Translations under genes and position numbers: made by a program
Part shown: in pieces, positions 62,010-64,000 of the stretch
How the letters are laid out: each line of letters opens with the position of its first letter
How positions within the stretch are numbered: the first letter of the stretch is position 1
Assembly (NCBI RefSeq): GCF_030269765.1
Contig: NZ_BSTX01000004.1
Coordinates: 124,001 to 188,000 of the forward strand
Length of the DNA: 64,000 nucleotides
DNA from: Actinorhabdospora filicis
Lineage (GTDB): Bacteria; Actinomycetota; Actinomycetes; Mycobacteriales; Micromonosporaceae
Direction: 5' to 3'
Notes under the pieces: model-generated
The model's database searches: none
What the model saw: the letters and a program-made list of their open reading frames with translations, nothing else
What the model was told of the DNA's origin: nothing

Positions 62010-62708
62010 CTACCCGCGGGTCTCGATCTCGTTGGCGCGTGTCAGGTCCTCGGCGAAGTCGACCTCGACGACCCCGAACGCGGAGATGTCGACCGGGCGG
62101 ATGCGCACGCCCTCGGCGATCGCGCCCTCCAGCCCGGCCTCGAAGTAGTCGGTGTCCTCGACCAGGTCCAGGTGCCGGACGACCGTCGCGCGATCGGCGG
62201 GCGCCACGTAGTTGATGCCGACGGCCTCCCCGAGCCCACCGGTGACCTGCTTGGAGAGCGCGTCGATGAAGCCGTCCGCGCCGAGGGTGTACTTGACCTC
62301 CTCGTCGGCGACCTTCTCGGTGTTGACGCACACGAAGCTGCCGCCGTCGCCGATCACCCGCACCAGCGACGGCAGGAGGCCCGGCTCGAACACGACGTCT
62401 CCGTTGAACCACAGGACACCGCCCTCGGGGGCCAGCCGGAACGCCTTCAGCAGCGACTTGGAGGTGTTCGTCTGGTCGAAGAGCTCGTTGTACACGAACA
62501 CCGCCTCACCGGCGGCGGCCTCCATGATCTGCTCCATCTTGAAACCGACCACGATCGAGATGTGCGCGTCCGGGAACGCCGCGGTGATGTGGTCGAGCTG
62601 CTGCCGGAGGATGCTGCGGCCGTCCGCGAGCGTCGTCAAGGGCTTCGGGTGGGGACGCCCGAGCCGCGTTCCCATGCCGGCGGCGAGGATGACGACGTTC
62701 AATGCCAT
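62010..62708 (-). CDS. Sugar-phosphate-type nucleotidyltransferase
   Basis: 232 aa. GlmU/RfbA-type N-terminus LAAGMGTRLGRPHPKPL, then LWFNGDVVFEP with the metal Asp. Transfers a nucleotide to a sugar-, choline- or inositol-phosphate; acceptor unknown. ATG at 62708 has GGGAG 8 bases upstream; an earlier ATG at 62750 is in a repeat-like stretch. Confidence 0.88.
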   Translation of the reverse strand: MALNVVILAAGMGTRLGRPHPKPLTTLADGRSILRQQLDHITAAFPDAHISIVVGFKMEQIMEAAAGEAVFVYNELFDQTNTSKSLLKAFRLAPEGGVLWFNGDVVFEPGLLPSLVRVIGDGGSFVCVNTEKVADEEVKYTLGADGFIDALSKQVTGGLGEAVGINYVAPADRATVVRHLDLVEDTDYFEAGLEGAIAEGVRIRPVDISAFGVVEVDFAEDLTRANEIETRG

Positions 62709-62790
62709 GCGGATCTCCCAGCGGGTGATGGTGAAGCGGTGATCCACCACGCTACCCGGCGTTCACCCGGTCCCCGGGGTCCCGGACCAC

Positions 62791-63165
62791 CCGTGGCCCG
62801 GCCGAAGATGCCGCAGGACATGGGGACGCCGTGCCCGCACCGGGCCCGGCGCTACCGGTGGCCCGGCCGAAGATGCCGCAGGACGCGAGGACGCCGTGCC
62901 CCGGCACCGCGAGTGGGCTGGTGGTGCCGTTCGACATGCAGATGCTGCGCCTGAACCGCACTCCGGTACTACCGGTGGCTCGGCCGGTGGCGCCGCTGGA
63001 TATGGGGGTGCTCCACCGCACTGTGCCCCGGCACCACCAACGGCCCGGCGGTGGTGCCGTTGGATCGGGGGTGCTCCACCCCACCGCACCCCGGCACCAC
63101 CAACTGCCCGGCCGTGGTGCCGCTGGGCATGGGGTGCTCCGGTACCAGTGCCGGTGGTGGCCGAT
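62791..63165. repeat. Tandem repeat array, period about 63-65 bp
   Basis: GTGGCCCGGCCGAAGATGCC begins at 62793 and 62858 (65 bp). A second unit type (GGGGGTGCTCCACC then GCACCACCAAC) begins at 63004 and 63067 (63 bp). Together about five to six units. Minus-strand frames give Arg/Ala/Gly repeats without a start. No gene in 62709-63296. Confidence 0.8.
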
Positions 63166-63296
63166 CGGTAGCGCGGGCGGACTTGGCGATGCCATGGCAT
63201 CGCCTCACCACCGGCGGCCTCGGCTCACCGGCCTCGTCCCGCCTCGCTCACGACCGTCCCATGCCGCCTCGTGGTCGCGGGGCCGTCGCGGTCGCG

Positions 63297-64000
63297 CTAT
63301 CCCGCGTCCAGCACTCGCACCGAGTCGCGCACGACCAGTTCCGCCGGAGCGTCCACGACACCGTCGTCCGGGCCCTCCAGGGCCAGTCTCAGGGCCTCCT
63401 CGCCCATCCCGGCCAGTGGCAGGCGGACGGTGGTGAGCGCGGGCGAGAGGTCGGCGACCACGGGCACGTCATCGAACCCGGCCACGGACACGTCGTCGGG
63501 CACCGCGATCCCGCGCTCCCGCAGCGCCGTGCAGAAACCCGTCGCCATCACGTCGCCGGTCACGAACACCGCCGTCGGTCCCGGCGTGAACTCGCGGCCC
63601 GCGCGGTAACCGCCGTCCCGGCTGAAGTCGGCGTGCAGGACGACCGGCGCGGGCAGTCCCGCCAGGCCCTCCGTGAAGCCCGCCAGCCGGTCGGCGACCG
63701 TCAGCAGGCTCGGCGGTCCCGCCACCACCGCGAACGACCGGTGCCCGGCCGCCACCAGGTGCTCGGCGAGCTTGCGCGCGCCCGCCCGGTTGTCCGGCCG
63801 CACGACCGCGCCCGGCAGCCCGTGCTGCCCGACCGTCACGACCCTCGCCCCACCCGCGCGCAGATCGGCGAGCTCCGCCGCCAGCGCCGCCTCGGCGTCC
63901 TCGTCGCTGGTCCGCGAACCCACCAGGATCGCCGCCTGCGGACGATGCGCGCGCAACGCGGCCAGATGCTCCGCCTTGACCCGCGGATCGTCCCCCGTGT
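63297..64000 (-). CDS. LacI-family transcriptional regulator, 5' end beyond the window
   Basis: The last 234 codons or so of the ligand-binding core: AEHLAALRAHRPQAAILVG, VAGPPSLLTVADRLAGF, GPTAVFVTGDVMATGF and VSVAGFDDVPV. The N-terminal HTH lies past the window end. Reads toward the minus strand. It could bind the operator at 43844-43858, but many LacI proteins share this site type. Confidence 0.9.
   Translation of the reverse strand, partial: TGDDPRVKAEHLAALRAHRPQAAILVGSRTSDEDAEAALAAELADLRAGGARVVTVGQHGLPGAVVRPDNRAGARKLAEHLVAAGHRSFAVVAGPPSLLTVADRLAGFTEGLAGLPAPVVLHADFSRDGGYRAGREFTPGPTAVFVTGDVMATGFCTALRERGIAVPDDVSVAGFDDVPVVADLSPALTTVRLPLAGMGEEALRLALEGPDDGVVDAPAELVVRDSVRVLDAG

Noticed and set aside
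62763..63200. 145-aa minus-strand frame in the 65-bp array
   Set aside because: Period 65 is not a multiple of three and breaks the frame pattern; no ribosome site.

Overview
The window is very GC-rich and gene-dense. Its content points to an actinomycete of the Streptosporangiales type, possibly Thermomonosporaceae or Actinomadura-like; that rank is inferred from gene content, not from a marker gene. Supporting genes are a MarP-type periplasmic protease with the mycobacterial disulfide cysteines, a Crp regulator, an endonuclease III/TlpA/NUDIX/MarP/Crp neighbourhood known from mycobacteria, a type VII secretion accessory cluster with mycosin, an ECF42-type sigma factor with its DGPF partner, and a class-E sortase substrate. 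I see no rRNA, tRNA, CRISPR array, insertion sequence or prophage.

Layout. 1-10.9 kb: a RidA tail, a thioredoxin-reductase-like oxidoreductase divergent from its likely XRE-cupin regulator, nth, three small unknown genes, a MerR/membrane-protein pair, TlpA lipoprotein, CoA pyrophosphatase, marP, a DUF4282 protein and crp. 11-18.5 kb: a transmembrane Ser/Thr kinase, idi, a giant cyclase-AAA-TPR protein and an MBL hydrolase, all on the minus strand. 18.5-24.3 kb: the type VII secretion module, with mycosin, YbaB-like, YxxxE/WXG-like helical protein and a WTG-containing 363-aa protein on one strand, and a divergent 731-aa double-SseB protein plus a 125-aa partner. 24.3-32 kb: DinB, divergent cydAB, DGPF-ECF42, and an MMPL transporter. 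32-40.7 kb: GH19 chitinase, sortase-anchored phytase-like esterase, FAD monooxygenase/TetR pair and GntR. 40.7-43.9 kb: a three-gene overlapping operon (Gfo/Idh dehydrogenase, DUF993, TIM-barrel isomerase) behind a LacI-type operator. 44-52 kb: an EEP-fold protein, NarL response regulator, GNAT, RidA, aquaporin-like protein, ABC-2 exporter, histidine kinase and alpha/beta hydrolase. 52-64 kb: GH35 beta-galactosidase, small enzymes, a 33-aa membrane peptide, a Fic-like protein, acs, SDR, nucleotidyltransferase and a truncated LacI regulator.

How parts work together. The cyclase and Crp could form a cAMP axis. MBL-cyclase overlap by four bases, as do the Gfo/Idh operon genes and DGPF-ECF42, so tight translational coupling is common. 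Several clean inverted repeats sit where an adjacent regulator would bind (XRE-cupin, MerR, TetR, GntR, LacI).

The most unusual features are non-coding. Several gene-free stretches carry degenerate tandem arrays (periods about 349, 208, 164 and 65 bp) and two carry simple repeats (6-bp and 5-bp units). The type VII secretion module, with its unrecognised C-terminal domain and small partner, is the best candidate for an undescribed protein system.
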